In this document: piece by piece, positions 1-8,741 of the stretch | Numbering within the stretch: the stretch's first letter is position 1 | Layout: each line of letters starts with the position of its first letter | DNA from: Methylobacteriaceae bacterium | Lineage (GTDB): Bacteria; Pseudomonadota; Alphaproteobacteria; Rhizobiales; Beijerinckiaceae | Direction: 5' to 3' | DNA: 64,000 bases | Assembly: GCA_020638195.1 (NCBI GenBank) | Contig: JACKJC010000005.1 | Span: forward strand, 248,001 to 312,000 | Program-made: the position numbers and the translations under genes | The notes under the pieces: model-generated | The model's database searches: none | What the model was told of the DNA's origin: nothing | The model's input: the letters and a program-made list of their open reading frames with translations, nothing else

Positions 1-1
1 C

Positions 2-427
2 AGTGGCGAGGACATCACGCTCTACGGCGACGGCAAGCAGACGCGGTCCTTCTGTTACGTCGACGACCTCATCGACGCCATGGTCCTGATGATGGGGACC
101 GGGCCGGATTTCCATGGGCCGGTCAATATCGGCAACCCCGTCGAATTCACCATCCGCGAACTGGCGGAACTCGTCATCGAACTCGTCGGCTCCAAATCGA
201 ATCTGGTTTTCCGTCCGTTGCCCTCGGACGATCCGCGCCAGAGACAGCCCGATATCTCGCTCGCGCGAAAGGAGCTGGGCTGGGAGCCCACGATCGCTCT
301 GCGGCAGGGGCTCGAAGCGACAATCGCCTATTTCGATAATCTCCTGACGCGAGAGGCGAGCGAAGAGCTCTTGAGCCGACTTCCCAATGCGCAGCCGGCG
401 CCGCGTGTTCTATCGCGGACAGCCTGA
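2..427 (+). CDS. UDP-glucuronate decarboxylase-like NAD-dependent epimerase (C-terminal part)
   Basis: This is the C-terminal 141 residues of an extended short-chain dehydrogenase/epimerase; the 5' end lies outside the window. The visible YGDGKQTRSFCYVDDLI and GPVNIGNP blocks, followed by a PLPSDDPRQRQPDIS and LGWEP segment, are the substrate-binding end typical of UDP-glucuronate decarboxylase (UDP-xylose synthase). That enzyme makes UDP-xylose from UDP-glucuronate in the cytoplasm for surface polysaccharides. The Rossmann fold and the YxxxK centre are not in the window, so the reaction is inferred from the C-terminal half only. A related sugar-nucleotide enzyme could have the same ending. 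Confidence 0.85.
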   Translation, partial: SGEDITLYGDGKQTRSFCYVDDLIDAMVLMMGTGPDFHGPVNIGNPVEFTIRELAELVIELVGSKSNLVFRPLPSDDPRQRQPDISLARKELGWEPTIALRQGLEATIAYFDNLLTREASEELLSRLPNAQPAPRVLSRTA

Positions 428-430
428 CAT

Positions 431-1033
431 CTAACGCTGCCGCTCCAGCGCCGCCCTAATCAGCGGTGCCCGATCGTTGCCGAAATACATGTCCGCGCCA
501 TCGACAAAGATCGTCGGCGACCCGAATCCGCCGCGCGCGATCAGTTCGTCCGTATTGGCGCGCAGCATGTCCTTGATGTCGGAGCGCGCAATCGCCTCGA
601 AGAAGCTCTTCGGGTCGACGCCCGCGCTCTCGCAGATGCGAGTCAGCACGTCATCCTTCGAAATGTCCTCATCGCCGCCCCAATAGGCTTCAAAGGTCTT
701 CGTCGCGAAATCGACCATTTTCTCCTGGGGCAGAAGCCAGATGCAGCCGCGCATCGCCTTCACGCTGTTTACCGGAAAGACGCTCGGGGGCATCTTGATC
801 GCGAGGCCCGAAAGGCGCGCCCAGTCATTGAGGTCCTTCAGCATGTACCGGGCTTTCGCCGGAACCGGCTTTTCGCGCGAGGCGTAGACGCTCGGATTGA
901 CCGCGTTGAACACGCCGCCGACCAGAATCGGCTTCCAGACGATCTCCTCGCCGAATTCCGCCGCGAGCGGGGGAATGTTATGGAAGGCGAGATAGGTCCA
1001 GGGGCTCGAACAGTCGAAGAAGAATTCGATCAC
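431..1033 (-). CDS. 2-hydroxychromene-2-carboxylate isomerase-like (DsbA-fold) protein
   Basis: A 200-residue protein of the kappa-GST/DsbA-fold family that includes 2-hydroxychromene-2-carboxylate isomerase. The N-terminal FFFDCSSPWTYL matches the family's F-D-x-x-S-P-[WY] start, which carries the active-site serine (about residue 9 or 10). GSPTIFVDG near residue 175 is the cis-proline loop, and YFGNDR follows. Members isomerise glutathione-dependent aromatic intermediates, but many genome copies have no proven substrate and no aromatic pathway is visible nearby. The GTG start at 1033 follows a GGGAGGAC ribosome-binding site. The frame stays open further upstream, but that part reads as low-complexity arginine and overlaps the divergent gene. 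Confidence 0.85.
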   Translation of the reverse strand: MIEFFFDCSSPWTYLAFHNIPPLAAEFGEEIVWKPILVGGVFNAVNPSVYASREKPVPAKARYMLKDLNDWARLSGLAIKMPPSVFPVNSVKAMRGCIWLLPQEKMVDFATKTFEAYWGGDEDISKDDVLTRICESAGVDPKSFFEAIARSDIKDMLRANTDELIARGGFGSPTIFVDGADMYFGNDRAPLIRAALERQR

Positions 1034-1107
1034 GGCGTCCTCCCGATTTTGAACCTTTATCGCGCGCGGGAGCCAGAGCTGTCGAGACGCTGCATGCGAG
1101 GTGCAAT

Positions 1108-1962
1108 TTGAACGAGATCGTCTTCGTCGACGGCGCCTATGTCGAGCGCAAGGACGCCCGCGTGTCGGTCTTCGATCGCGGCTTCCTCTTCGCGGATGGA
1201 ATCTACGAGGTCTGCGCCGTCCTCGACGGCAAGCTCGTCGACAATGACGCCCATCTCGCGCGGCTCGACCGCTCGCTGCGCGAGATCGATCTGCCATCGC
1301 CGCTGTCGCGTGACAAAATCGTCGCCGTGCAACGCGAGCTCGTCGCGCGCAATGGCTTGCGCGAGGGCCTGATCTACATGCAGGTCACGCGCGGCGCAGC
1401 CGATCGCGATTTCGCTTTTCCCGAGAACGTCACGCCGACCTTTGTCGCCTTTGCGCAGGCAAGACGCATCATCGGCGCGCCACAAGCCGAGACGGGCGTG
1501 GCAGTCATTTCCGTGCAGGACCTGCGTTGGGCGCGGCGCGACATCAAATCGATCGCGCTGCTCGCGCAAGTGCTGGCCAAGCAGCAGGCGCGCAAGGCGG
1601 GCGCGGCGGAAGCCTTCATGGTCGAGGGCGGCTATGTGACGGAGGGCGCATCGTCCTCGGCCTTCATCGTCACGAAATCCCAGGAGATCGTCACGCGGCC
1701 CCTCTCCAGCGCGCTGCTGCCGGGCTGCACGCGGCAGGCCATTCTGGCGCTCGCGCAGGAGCGCAGGATGGCGATCGTCGAACGCGCCTTCACGATCGAG
1801 GAGGCTTGCGCCGCCGCCGAATGCTTCTTCACCAGCGCGACTGCCTTCGTCATGCCGGTCGTCTCGCTCGATGGCCGAAAAATAGGGCAGGGGGCGCCGG
1901 GCGAGGCGACGCGGCGTCTGCGCGCGCTCTACATCGCGGCGGCCCGCGCGAGCGCGCAATAG
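1108..1962 (+). CDS. D-amino-acid aminotransferase, class IV PLP enzyme
   Basis: A 284-residue fold-type IV PLP aminotransferase. The start (FVDGAYVERKDARVSVFDRG, then FADGIYEV) is characteristic of D-alanine/D-amino-acid transaminases. Lys147 in WARRDIKSIALL is the Schiff-base lysine, and Glu179 in VTEGASSSAF is the cofactor-binding glutamate. The length matches the family (about 280-290). The likely role is exchange of amino groups between D-amino acids and 2-oxoacids in the cytoplasm, supplying D-Glu/D-Ala or degrading D-amino acids. The start is a TTG; no in-frame ATG lies upstream, and the family start aligns here. It is divergent from the isomerase-like gene across a 74-bp gap. Confidence 0.9.
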   Translation: MNEIVFVDGAYVERKDARVSVFDRGFLFADGIYEVCAVLDGKLVDNDAHLARLDRSLREIDLPSPLSRDKIVAVQRELVARNGLREGLIYMQVTRGAADRDFAFPENVTPTFVAFAQARRIIGAPQAETGVAVISVQDLRWARRDIKSIALLAQVLAKQQARKAGAAEAFMVEGGYVTEGASSSAFIVTKSQEIVTRPLSSALLPGCTRQAILALAQERRMAIVERAFTIEEACAAAECFFTSATAFVMPVVSLDGRKIGQGAPGEATRRLRALYIAAARASAQ

Positions 1963-2019
1963 CCGGGCGTGACGCGCCTGGCCGTGGGTGCTATTGGCGG
2001 GGCGAACCGGAACCCAGCC

Positions 2020-2676
2020 ATGCATCCTTTCCAGCTCGCCGTCGTGCCCGTAACGCCCTTCGAGCAGAATTGCTCGATCGTCATCTGCACGAAAACCAAC
2101 AAGGCGGCCGTCGTCGATCCCGGCGGCGACCTGCCGCGCATCGAAGCCGCGCTCGCCGAGACCGGCGCCACGTTGGAGAAAATCCTCATCACCCATGGCC
2201 ATATCGATCACATCGGCGCGGCGGCGGAGCTTGCGCGCAAGACGGGCGTGAGGATCGAGGGGCCGCATGTCGGCGACCGGAACCTGCTCGAGCAATTGCC
2301 GCAGATCGCCAAGGGCTATGGCTTTCCGCCGGCCGAGGCCGTTCATCCCGACCGCTGGCTCGTGGAGGGCGACGCCGTCACGGTCGGCGAGGTCGAGTTC
2401 GACGTGCTGCATTGCCCTGGCCATTCGCCGGGCAGCGTCGTCTTCGCGTGGAAGCGCGATCCGGCGAACAAGGACAAACAAGGCTTCGCCATCGTCGGCG
2501 ACGTATTGTTTCGCGGTTCTGTTGGCCGCACCGACCTTCCGGGCGGCGATCATGCGACACTGATCCGCATGATCGAGGAAAAGCTTTATCCGCTTGGCGA
2601 CGACACGGCCTTCCTGCCGGGCCACGGTCCTATGGGCGTGATCGGTCAGGAACGGCAGACCAATCCGTTTCTGTAA
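2020..2676 (+). CDS. MBL-fold hydrolase, glyoxalase II-like
   Basis: A 218-residue metallo-beta-lactamase-fold hydrolase. The metal-binding motif THGHIDH is at residues 58-64. HCPGHSPGS supplies the next histidine, GDVLFRGSVGRTDLPGGD the bridging aspartate and FLPGHGP the last histidine. This set and spacing match the short hydroxyacylglutathione-hydrolase-like (YcbL type) proteins, which cleave thioesters such as S-lactoylglutathione. It lacks the C-terminal glutathione-binding domain of full glyoxalase II, so the substrate is uncertain. ATG at 2020 is preferred; an in-frame GTG at 1969 would add 17 residues that do not resemble the family. Confidence 0.88.
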   Translation: MHPFQLAVVPVTPFEQNCSIVICTKTNKAAVVDPGGDLPRIEAALAETGATLEKILITHGHIDHIGAAAELARKTGVRIEGPHVGDRNLLEQLPQIAKGYGFPPAEAVHPDRWLVEGDAVTVGEVEFDVLHCPGHSPGSVVFAWKRDPANKDKQGFAIVGDVLFRGSVGRTDLPGGDHATLIRMIEEKLYPLGDDTAFLPGHGPMGVIGQERQTNPFL

Positions 2677-2935
2677 AAGTCTAAACTTGTTTTAACGATT
2701 CCCTAACGCGCGCAGTGCTAGGGTCGCAGATCGGTTGGCCGGGCTTCGTTTTGTCCGGCTGGCGGCTTTCGTCGGTCCCGCAAGCCGCGGGCAAGGATGA
2801 AGCGATGTTTTGCGTACCAAATTTCGGCGCGCGAGGCGTTTGCCGAACAACAGCCGTCATTTTGCCGATTCAATTTGTGGGCAGGGATGAGCCGCGCAAT
2901 TCGCGTGATGTGTCTTCCGCCTCGGAGTTCTGGAC
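2677..2935. other. Intergenic spacer with no recognised gene
   Basis: A 259-bp spacer between the MBL hydrolase and the epimerase-like gene. Its first 40 bases are relatively AT-rich (TTGTTTTAACGATTCCCTAA region) and could hold a promoter for the downstream gene, but no clear -35/-10 pair could be assigned. Short open frames here lack ribosome-binding sites and sensible composition. Confidence 0.4.
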
Positions 2936-3811
2936 GTGATCGATTCCTCGTTCTGGCGGGAGCGCCGTGTTTTCGTCACCGGTCACACCGGCTTCAAGGG
3001 CGCCTGGCTGTCGCTCATGCTCGAGCGTCTGTGCGCGCGCGTCACCGGCTATGGCCTCGCGCCCGCGACCGAGCCGTCGCTGTACGACCTCGCGCGCGCG
3101 GGCGAAAATCTCTGCGACGTGCGCGGCGATGTCTGCGACGCCGCCATGCTCGACGGCGCGCTGCGCGCCGCCGATCCGGATATCGTCATTCATCTGGCGA
3201 GCCGCCCGCCGCGCGACGGCGCCGCGCCCTCTGTCCAGGCGGCCGAAATGCTGAAGCTGACCGGCGGTCCGGATGTGCTCGAGGCGGCTTTGCGGGCGCC
3301 CTCGGTCCAGGCGGCGGTCTTCGTCTCGCCGGAAGCCGCCTATGTCTCGCTGGACTGGCGGGAACTCGCGGCGGACGCGCAGGCGCAGGTCGTCTCGCTG
3401 CATTGTCCCGACCCGATCGGAGGCGGCGACTTTGCCGCCGAGCGTGGCGCGGCCCTCGCGAGTTTCGGGAATTTGGCGCCCATGCATGTCCTGGACACGC
3501 TCTATGGCGTGCTGCTGCTGGCCGAACATGCCGCGCGAGACGGCGACGGCATGGCGCGCGCCTGGTCCTTTTCCGCCGCCACGCATGTGTCGCCGCTCGC
3601 GGCGCTGGGCTTCGCGCCGCTGCTCGATGCCGTCGATGCGCAGCTGTGGACGCAGGACTGGCGCGCGGCGCAGGCCTCCGGCGGCGAAATGCGCGCCGTC
3701 ACGCTGGGGCAGATCGACGCCTATCTTGGCCAGCGCGTCCGGCTGACCTCGCCTTTCGCCGCGCCGCCGCGCGAAGAAGCGCAGCCGCTGCGCCGCGCCG
3801 TCGGCGCCTGA
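2936..3811 (+). CDS. CDP-glucose 4,6-dehydratase-like SDR protein lacking the catalytic segment
   Basis: A 291-residue protein resembling CDP-glucose 4,6-dehydratase (RfbG, usually about 355 residues). The nucleotide-binding GHTGFKGAW is intact (Gly16, Gly19, Gly22), as is the VIHLAS strand (84-89). VFVSPEAAY (128-136) matches the VFVSTDKAY strand of RfbG. From there the sequence passes in about 20 residues to DPIGGGDFAAER, which corresponds to the NVIGGGDWA region that normally lies 40 or more residues later. The intervening Tyr-x-x-x-Lys catalytic dyad is therefore not seen. The reading frame is clean, so this looks like an internal deletion fixed in a regulatory or vestigial protein rather than a frameshift. 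GTG start. Confidence 0.75.
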   Translation: MIDSSFWRERRVFVTGHTGFKGAWLSLMLERLCARVTGYGLAPATEPSLYDLARAGENLCDVRGDVCDAAMLDGALRAADPDIVIHLASRPPRDGAAPSVQAAEMLKLTGGPDVLEAALRAPSVQAAVFVSPEAAYVSLDWRELAADAQAQVVSLHCPDPIGGGDFAAERGAALASFGNLAPMHVLDTLYGVLLLAEHAARDGDGMARAWSFSAATHVSPLAALGFAPLLDAVDAQLWTQDWRAAQASGGEMRAVTLGQIDAYLGQRVRLTSPFAAPPREEAQPLRRAVGA

Positions 3812-3812
3812 C

Positions 3813-3831
3813 CGGCGGGGCTAGCCCGCCG
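3813..3831. terminator. Stem-loop between convergent genes
   Basis: A perfect 7-bp stem (CGGCGGG / CCCGCCG) with a GCTAG loop sits between the end of the epimerase-like gene and the convergent pyrE, overlapping the pyrE stop codon. There is no run of T, so it may be only a weak or bidirectional end signal. Confidence 0.4.
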
Positions 3832-4531
3832 CCTTGAATTCCGAAATGCCGCCGTGCGCCGCCGACCATTCGGCCGGCTTGTGCAGGAATTTCTCGACTT
3901 CCGCGAGCTTGGCCGGCTCGAGGTAATTCGCCGCGCGCGCGGCCTCCAGCACGTCCCACCAGGTGCACAGCGCGTGCAGCTTGATGCCGAGCTTGGAAAG
4001 ATCTTCGCGCGCGCTCGGGAAGATGTCGTAGAAGAAGAAGACGAAGGCGTGATCGCACCGCTGCCCCGCCTCGCGCAGCGCATTGCAAAAATTCACCTTC
4101 GAGCGGCCGTCGGTCGCCAGATCCTCGACCAGCAGCGCGCGACCGTTGTCGTGCAGATCGCCCTCGATCTGCGCGTTGCGGCCAAAACCCTTCGGCTTCT
4201 TGCGAATGTACTGCATCGGCAGCGCGAGCCGGTCCGCGATCCAGGCCGCATAGGGAATGCCGGCCGTCTCGCCGCCCGCGATCACGTCGAGCGCCTCGTA
4301 GCCGATGTCGCGTTCGATTGTCGTCACGGCGAAATCGAGCAGGCGCTTGCGCAGGCGCGGGTAGGAAATGATCTTGCGCATGTCCGTATAGACAGGGCTC
4401 GCCCAGCCGGACGTGAAGATGAAGGGCTTGTCCGGATTGAACAGCACCGCCTGCACTTCCAGCAGCATTTTCGCTGTCTCTTGCGCGAAGAGCTGCTTTT
4501 CGATGGCGGCGGGAGAGAGCGGCTGGGTCAT
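3821..4531 (-). CDS. pyrE: Orotate phosphoribosyltransferase
   Basis: A 236-residue type I phosphoribosyltransferase that converts orotate and PRPP to orotidine 5'-phosphate in pyrimidine synthesis. FIFTSGWASPVYTDMR near the N-terminus is the orotate-site loop, IRKKPKGFGRNAQIEG the flexible catalytic loop with its lysines, and LLVEDLATDGRSK the PRPP-binding motif (usually VEDxxTTGxS; here with Asp-Gly). The start is the ATG giving MTQPLSPA. The open frame extends about 75 codons upstream but without family similarity. It converges on the epimerase-like gene with a 9-bp gap. Confidence 0.95.
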   Translation of the reverse strand: MTQPLSPAAIEKQLFAQETAKMLLEVQAVLFNPDKPFIFTSGWASPVYTDMRKIISYPRLRKRLLDFAVTTIERDIGYEALDVIAGGETAGIPYAAWIADRLALPMQYIRKKPKGFGRNAQIEGDLHDNGRALLVEDLATDGRSKVNFCNALREAGQRCDHAFVFFFYDIFPSAREDLSKLGIKLHALCTWWDVLEAARAANYLEPAKLAEVEKFLHKPAEWSAAHGGISEFKAAG

Positions 4532-4623
4532 GGGCGGCGTCCGGTCGGTTGGCTCGCCGTCTCTGTAGAACATGCCCCGAAAGCGCGAAACCGGAAATTG
4601 CGCCCCTGTGGATGGCGGGCGGC

Positions 4624-4845
4624 TCAGGCGGTGCGGTGGCCGTCGTCCACGGTCTCGAATTCCTCCGCCGCCACGCCCCACATCACGGTATTGCCGGTGA
4701 ATTTCACATCGAGCTTCTCCGGCGCTCCAGCCCGTGCGCGCACCCGATAGGAGCACAGCACCGTGCCGACAGCCTCGGTCGGCAATTCATCTCGTTTGGC
4801 GATTGGCGACGCTGCCCTGAGGCGAACCCGTTGACCCGCTTTCAT
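4624..4845 (-). CDS. Small conserved hypothetical protein
   Basis: A 73-residue protein beginning MKAGQRVRLRAAS, with mixed basic and hydrophobic composition and no membrane segment, resembling a small beta-barrel protein. It starts seven bases after a strong GGAGGGG ribosome-binding site. It lies just upstream of pyrE on the same strand with a 92-bp gap. The function is not recognised. The composition (RVRARAGAPEKLDVKFTG, then EEFETVDDG) and strong initiation signal argue that it is a real gene. Confidence 0.65.
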   Translation of the reverse strand: MKAGQRVRLRAASPIAKRDELPTEAVGTVLCSYRVRARAGAPEKLDVKFTGNTVMWGVAAEEFETVDDGHRTA

Positions 4846-5093
4846 TTCTGCCCCTCCGCAAGGACGTCTATGTTGCGATGCAGCAGTGTCGCGCCGGAAG
4901 CGGCAGGTCGGCAAGGAAAAAAAGGCAAAATTGCGCCCGACCTTCAGGCGATTTGCCTAATTGTTGATCATGCGCTTCACATGCGTCGATGCGAGGCGGC
5001 CGTGCGGCCATGCTGCAAGCCTCCTCATTCCTGACGCGCCGGCGAGGCCGCATTGCGCCACACGACCCCGCCGGGCGCTCAGGTTCGCTGGCG

Positions 5094-5318
5094 TCAGCCC
5101 TTGTTTGTGGGGGAGCTGTCGGCCGGCGGCCTGAACTTGATCTCGCTGAGTTTGATTTCCGCTTCCATGCGGACGAGGTTGAGCAGGCGGGCAACGATCA
5201 CCAGGCCGGCCTGCTGCGCGAGTTCGGCGAGCGAGGCGGCGGTGACTGCGATCTGCCGGGCGGTTTGGGCGGGGTCGAGCTCCGGGGGCGGCGTGTAGGA
5301 CGAATCGGGCTCGGTCAT
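5094..5318 (-). CDS. Small hypothetical protein
   Basis: A 74-residue acidic protein starting MTEPDSSYTPPPELDPAQ. It continues with one amphipathic helical stretch (LAELAQQAGLVIVARLLNLV) and ends in a short polar tail. A GGAG ribosome-binding site precedes the ATG. It is divergent from the regulator-like gene at 5464. The helix could mediate dimerisation or membrane association. The family is not recognised. Confidence 0.55.
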   Translation of the reverse strand: MTEPDSSYTPPPELDPAQTARQIAVTAASLAELAQQAGLVIVARLLNLVRMEAEIKLSEIKFRPPADSSPTNKG

Positions 5319-5463
5319 TTCTTGGCTCCAAATTGAGCCGGGCGGCGCCCGGCGCGACGAAACGGCGGGACCATGCCGCTTTCCGCCGCGTGGCGCAGGT
5401 ACGTACCGCGTGTTAACAGGGGCGGGGCGCGGCAGGCGCGGTCGCCGCAAGGGGCGGGCGATC

Positions 5464-7182
5464 ATGGCGGATTGCGAGATGACGGGAGCCGTCGGGACCA
5501 CTGCCGACTCGGAGATGCGGGCGCGCCTCTTCGCCGAGCTGGAGCGCGTCGTCGCGTTGGGCCTCTCCGATTCCAGCGAGCGGCAAAAGCAACTGCTGCG
5601 TTTTCTCGTCACCGAAGAAATTGAAGGTAGAGGCGATCGACTGAAGGCCTATGCCATCGCGACCCGGGTCTTCGATCGTCCCGCCGATTTCGACGCCCAG
5701 CAGGACGCCATCGTGCGTGTCGAGGTCGGACGCCTGCGGAAGTCGCTTGATCTCTATTTCGCGACCTCGGGCGCCGCTGACGACATTCGTGTCGTCATCG
5801 ACAAGGGCGGTTATCGCCCGCGATTCGAGTTTCGCGCGGAGGTCGCGACGCAGACGCCGCCATCGGAGGAGACGCACCGGCCCCGCAGGTCGCCGAAAAC
5901 GCGCTGGCCGACATTGGCTGCGGTCGCTGTCGCCTGCGTCATCCTTGGCCTCTGGGGCTGGCGTTATTTCGTCCAGCCGATGCGTGCGGGCCCGCGTATA
6001 GCCGTCGCGCCCTTTACCTTATCCGCCGACCGGGACGGCCAGAATTATATCGGCGTCGGACTTCGCGCTGAATTCGTCTCGGTGCTGTCGGAATTCGATT
6101 GGTTGACGGTGTTTCCGTTGACCCGGCGAGTCGATCCCGCTGCCTTGAGCAAGAAGAAAAAGTCGAAAATCGATTATCTTCTCAAGGCCAGCGTGCAGGT
6201 CGCCGGCGATTCCGTGGTCGTTACGCCGCTGCTGCTCGACGCCGAAACCGGCGCGCTGCGTTGGAGCAAGCGCTACGAGACATCCCTTAAAGCCAGCGAA
6301 ATGCTTGCGATGGAGCGCGACATAGCCGCGCGCGTCGCCGCCGACGTCGGCCAGCCCTTCGGCGTCGTCGCCAATATCGAGCTGACGCGGATCGACGCCG
6401 ACGCCTTCAACGGCGACGAGGCCTATCGCTGCCATCTGCGCGCCATTCAATTCTGGTCGAGCTATCGGCGCGACGATTTCGCTCCGGCGCGCCAATGCGC
6501 GGATCGCCTCGCCGCGGGCGGCGACGCGAACGTGCAGGCGATGCGCGCGATCCTGCTGCTCGACGCGGCCAGGCTGGACTACGATTCTCGCCCCCGCGCG
6601 CAGATCCTGGCGGAGGCTTCCGCGCTGGCCGCCGATGCCTACCGCCGCAGCGACAAGGCCGCCTTGCCGCGCGCCGCCCGCTACTCGACGGCGCTGTGCC
6701 AGGGCGAGATCGAAATATTCAAGCGCGTGGGCCTGGCGGCCGTGCGGGACTATCCCAACAATCCCGCAACGCTGCTGGACGTCGGCGCCAAGCTGGCGCT
6801 CGGCGCCGGCGACTGGGACCATGGCGTCGAACTCGTCGCCCGCGCGCGCGCATTGTCGGACCAGATCTCGAACTGGTTCGAATTTGCGGATGTCGTCGAC
6901 GCCATCCGCCGAAATGCCGAGGCGGACACGGACGGCTTGCATGCCGCCGCGCTCGACAGCGCTCATCCGCTGCTGCTGGTGGTCGACGCCGCGCTCCAGT
7001 CGCGTTTGCACAACGAGGACGCCCGCCGCGCCGCCATGTCGGCGCTGGCGGCCGCAGGCTACGACGGGCCGCTGGCCATCGCGGCGCTCATCGAACGCCA
7101 GTGCTGGACATCCGCGGCCAAGAGCGCGCTCGCCGGGCGATTGACGGCGGACGCTGGCGGGCAGTCTTCGGCGCCACATTGA
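5464..7182 (+). CDS. Membrane-anchored winged-helix-like protein with TolB-like and TPR-like regions
   Basis: A 572-residue protein. Residues about 15-120 (LLRFLVTEEIEGRGDRLKAY, FDRPADFDAQQDAIVRVEVG, RLRKSLDLYF) form the conserved N-terminal domain seen in many rhizobial adenylate-cyclase-like or CadC-like proteins, probably a DNA- or protein-binding winged helix. A single membrane helix follows (about 148-168, AAVAVACVILGLWGWRYF). After it, GPRIAVAPFTLSADRDGQNY resembles the TolB-like nucleotide-sensor fold. The rest is alpha-helical and alanine-rich, like tetratricopeptide repeats. No cyclase catalytic motif is present. The likely role is a membrane signal sensor or regulator; its target is unknown. 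The start is the ATG at 5464, preceded by AAGGGGCGGG. Confidence 0.75.
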   Translation: MADCEMTGAVGTTADSEMRARLFAELERVVALGLSDSSERQKQLLRFLVTEEIEGRGDRLKAYAIATRVFDRPADFDAQQDAIVRVEVGRLRKSLDLYFATSGAADDIRVVIDKGGYRPRFEFRAEVATQTPPSEETHRPRRSPKTRWPTLAAVAVACVILGLWGWRYFVQPMRAGPRIAVAPFTLSADRDGQNYIGVGLRAEFVSVLSEFDWLTVFPLTRRVDPAALSKKKKSKIDYLLKASVQVAGDSVVVTPLLLDAETGALRWSKRYETSLKASEMLAMERDIAARVAADVGQPFGVVANIELTRIDADAFNGDEAYRCHLRAIQFWSSYRRDDFAPARQCADRLAAGGDANVQAMRAILLLDAARLDYDSRPRAQILAEASALAADAYRRSDKAALPRAARYSTALCQGEIEIFKRVGLAAVRDYPNNPATLLDVGAKLALGAGDWDHGVELVARARALSDQISNWFEFADVVDAIRRNAEADTDGLHAAALDSAHPLLLVVDAALQSRLHNEDARRAAMSALAAAGYDGPLAIAALIERQCWTSAAKSALAGRLTADAGGQSSAPH

Positions 7183-7379
7183 CGCGCCGCCTCCGAAGGC
7201 ATATCTACCGCCTTGCTGCATCGCAGCACGGCGCTCCGGTCGCGTAGGCCGCCTCGCAAGGGCGGCGCACCGTCGAGCGCATCGGATGATCTTCTCAGCG
7301 GCCCATTTACGCGGGGCCGTCTCTCCTCGGCGCCCGCTGCGTTCATCCGCGCTGGGCGGCGTCGAAATCGAAAGTACAC

Positions 7380-8741
7380 ATGACCGACTTTGCAGGCCTC
7401 GGCGTCGCCGAGACCATCCTTCGCGCTCTTCGCGACGAGGGCTATACCAATCCGACTCCCATCCAGGCGCGCGCGATTCCCACGCTCCTCGAAGGCCGCG
7501 ATCTCCTCGGCATCGCCCAGACCGGCACCGGCAAGACCTGCGCCTTCGCCGTGCCGATCATCCAGCGGCTGGTCGCCAATCATCGCCGCGCTGCGCCGGG
7601 CACGACGCGCGCCCTCATCCTCGCGCCGACGCGCGAACTCGCCGTGCAGATCGGCGATTCGTTCCGCGCCTACGGACGCCATGCGCGCATCAATGTCGCC
7701 GTCGTCGTCGGCGGCGTTGGCATGGGCCCGCAGATCCAGGCGATTTCACGCGGCCTGGATGTACTGGTCGCAACGCCCGGTCGCTTGCTCGACCATATGG
7801 AAAGCCGCGGCCTGCGTCTCGATGCGACGGAAGTCGTCGTGCTCGACGAGGCCGATCACATGCTCGACCTCGGCTTCATCGTGCCGATCCGCCGCATTGT
7901 CTCGAAACTGCCCAGGGCGCGCCAGACGCTGTTTTTCTCGGCGACCATGCCGCAGGAGATCGCCAAGCTCGCAGGCGAAATGCTGCACAATCCCGCCCGC
8001 GTGGAAGTGACGCCGGTCGCGACCACCGCCGAACGCATCGCGCAGCGCGCCTATCTCGTCGACGCCAAGAGCAAGCGCGACCTTCTGGTTGGCCTGTTGA
8101 CCGACAGCGCAGTAAAGCGCGCGCTCGTCTTCACGCGCACCAAGCGCGGCGCCGATCGCGTCGCGAAAATTCTCGATGAAACCGGCGTGCCGTCCGGCGC
8201 CATCCACGGCAACAAGAGCCAGGGCCATCGCCAGCGCACGCTCGGCGATTTCAAGGCCGGCAAGACGCGCGTGCTGGTGGCGACCGACATTGCCGCGCGC
8301 GGCATCGACGTCGACGGCGTGACCCACGTCATCAACTTCGAACTGCCGGAAGTGCCTGAAACCTACGTCCATCGCATCGGCCGCACCGCGCGCGCCGGCG
8401 CCGATGGCATAGCGATCTCGCTGTGCGACAACGCGGAACGCCATCTGCTGCGCGCGATCGAGAAGACCACGCGCCAGCAGATCCCGACCGAGGACCGGCG
8501 CGATCCCAACGCGCGCAACGAGACGGAGCAGGCCGCCGACCCCGCGGCCAGAAACCGTCGCGGGCCCGCGCAGCCGCGCCGCCAGCACGCCAGGCCGCAA
8601 GCGAAGACGCAGCGCCCGAACGCTGAGGGCAGGGCGGCGCATCGCCCCGCCGCCGCGCGCACGGAGACGCCGGCCAACAAGCCTCAGGGCGCCAAGAACC
8701 GCCGTCGCCGCTCGCGCAAGCCCTCCGGCGCGCAGGCCTGA
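7380..8741 (+). CDS. DEAD-box ATP-dependent RNA helicase (RhlE-like)
   Basis: A 453-residue superfamily 2 RNA helicase with the full motif set in order: Q motif (GYTNPTPIQ), Walker A AQTGTGKT, PTRELAVQ, TPGRLLDHM, DEAD, SAT, VATDIAARGIDV and HRIGRTARAG. It unwinds short RNA duplexes using ATP, in roles such as ribosome assembly, RNA decay or cold adaptation. After about residue 370 the protein changes to an Arg/Ala/Gln-rich disordered tail ending RRRRSRKPSG, a common nonspecific RNA-binding extension in RhlE-type helicases. The initiation region has no strong ribosome-binding site. Confidence 0.95.
   Translation: MTDFAGLGVAETILRALRDEGYTNPTPIQARAIPTLLEGRDLLGIAQTGTGKTCAFAVPIIQRLVANHRRAAPGTTRALILAPTRELAVQIGDSFRAYGRHARINVAVVVGGVGMGPQIQAISRGLDVLVATPGRLLDHMESRGLRLDATEVVVLDEADHMLDLGFIVPIRRIVSKLPRARQTLFFSATMPQEIAKLAGEMLHNPARVEVTPVATTAERIAQRAYLVDAKSKRDLLVGLLTDSAVKRALVFTRTKRGADRVAKILDETGVPSGAIHGNKSQGHRQRTLGDFKAGKTRVLVATDIAARGIDVDGVTHVINFELPEVPETYVHRIGRTARAGADGIAISLCDNAERHLLRAIEKTTRQQIPTEDRRDPNARNETEQAADPAARNRRGPAQPRRQHARPQAKTQRPNAEGRAAHRPAAARTETPANKPQGAKNRRRRSRKPSGAQA

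Noticed and set aside
1057..2625. A 522-codon minus-strand frame over the aminotransferase and MBL hydrolase
   Set aside because: Both plus-strand genes have conserved active-site motifs; the opposite frame is a GC-bias artefact.
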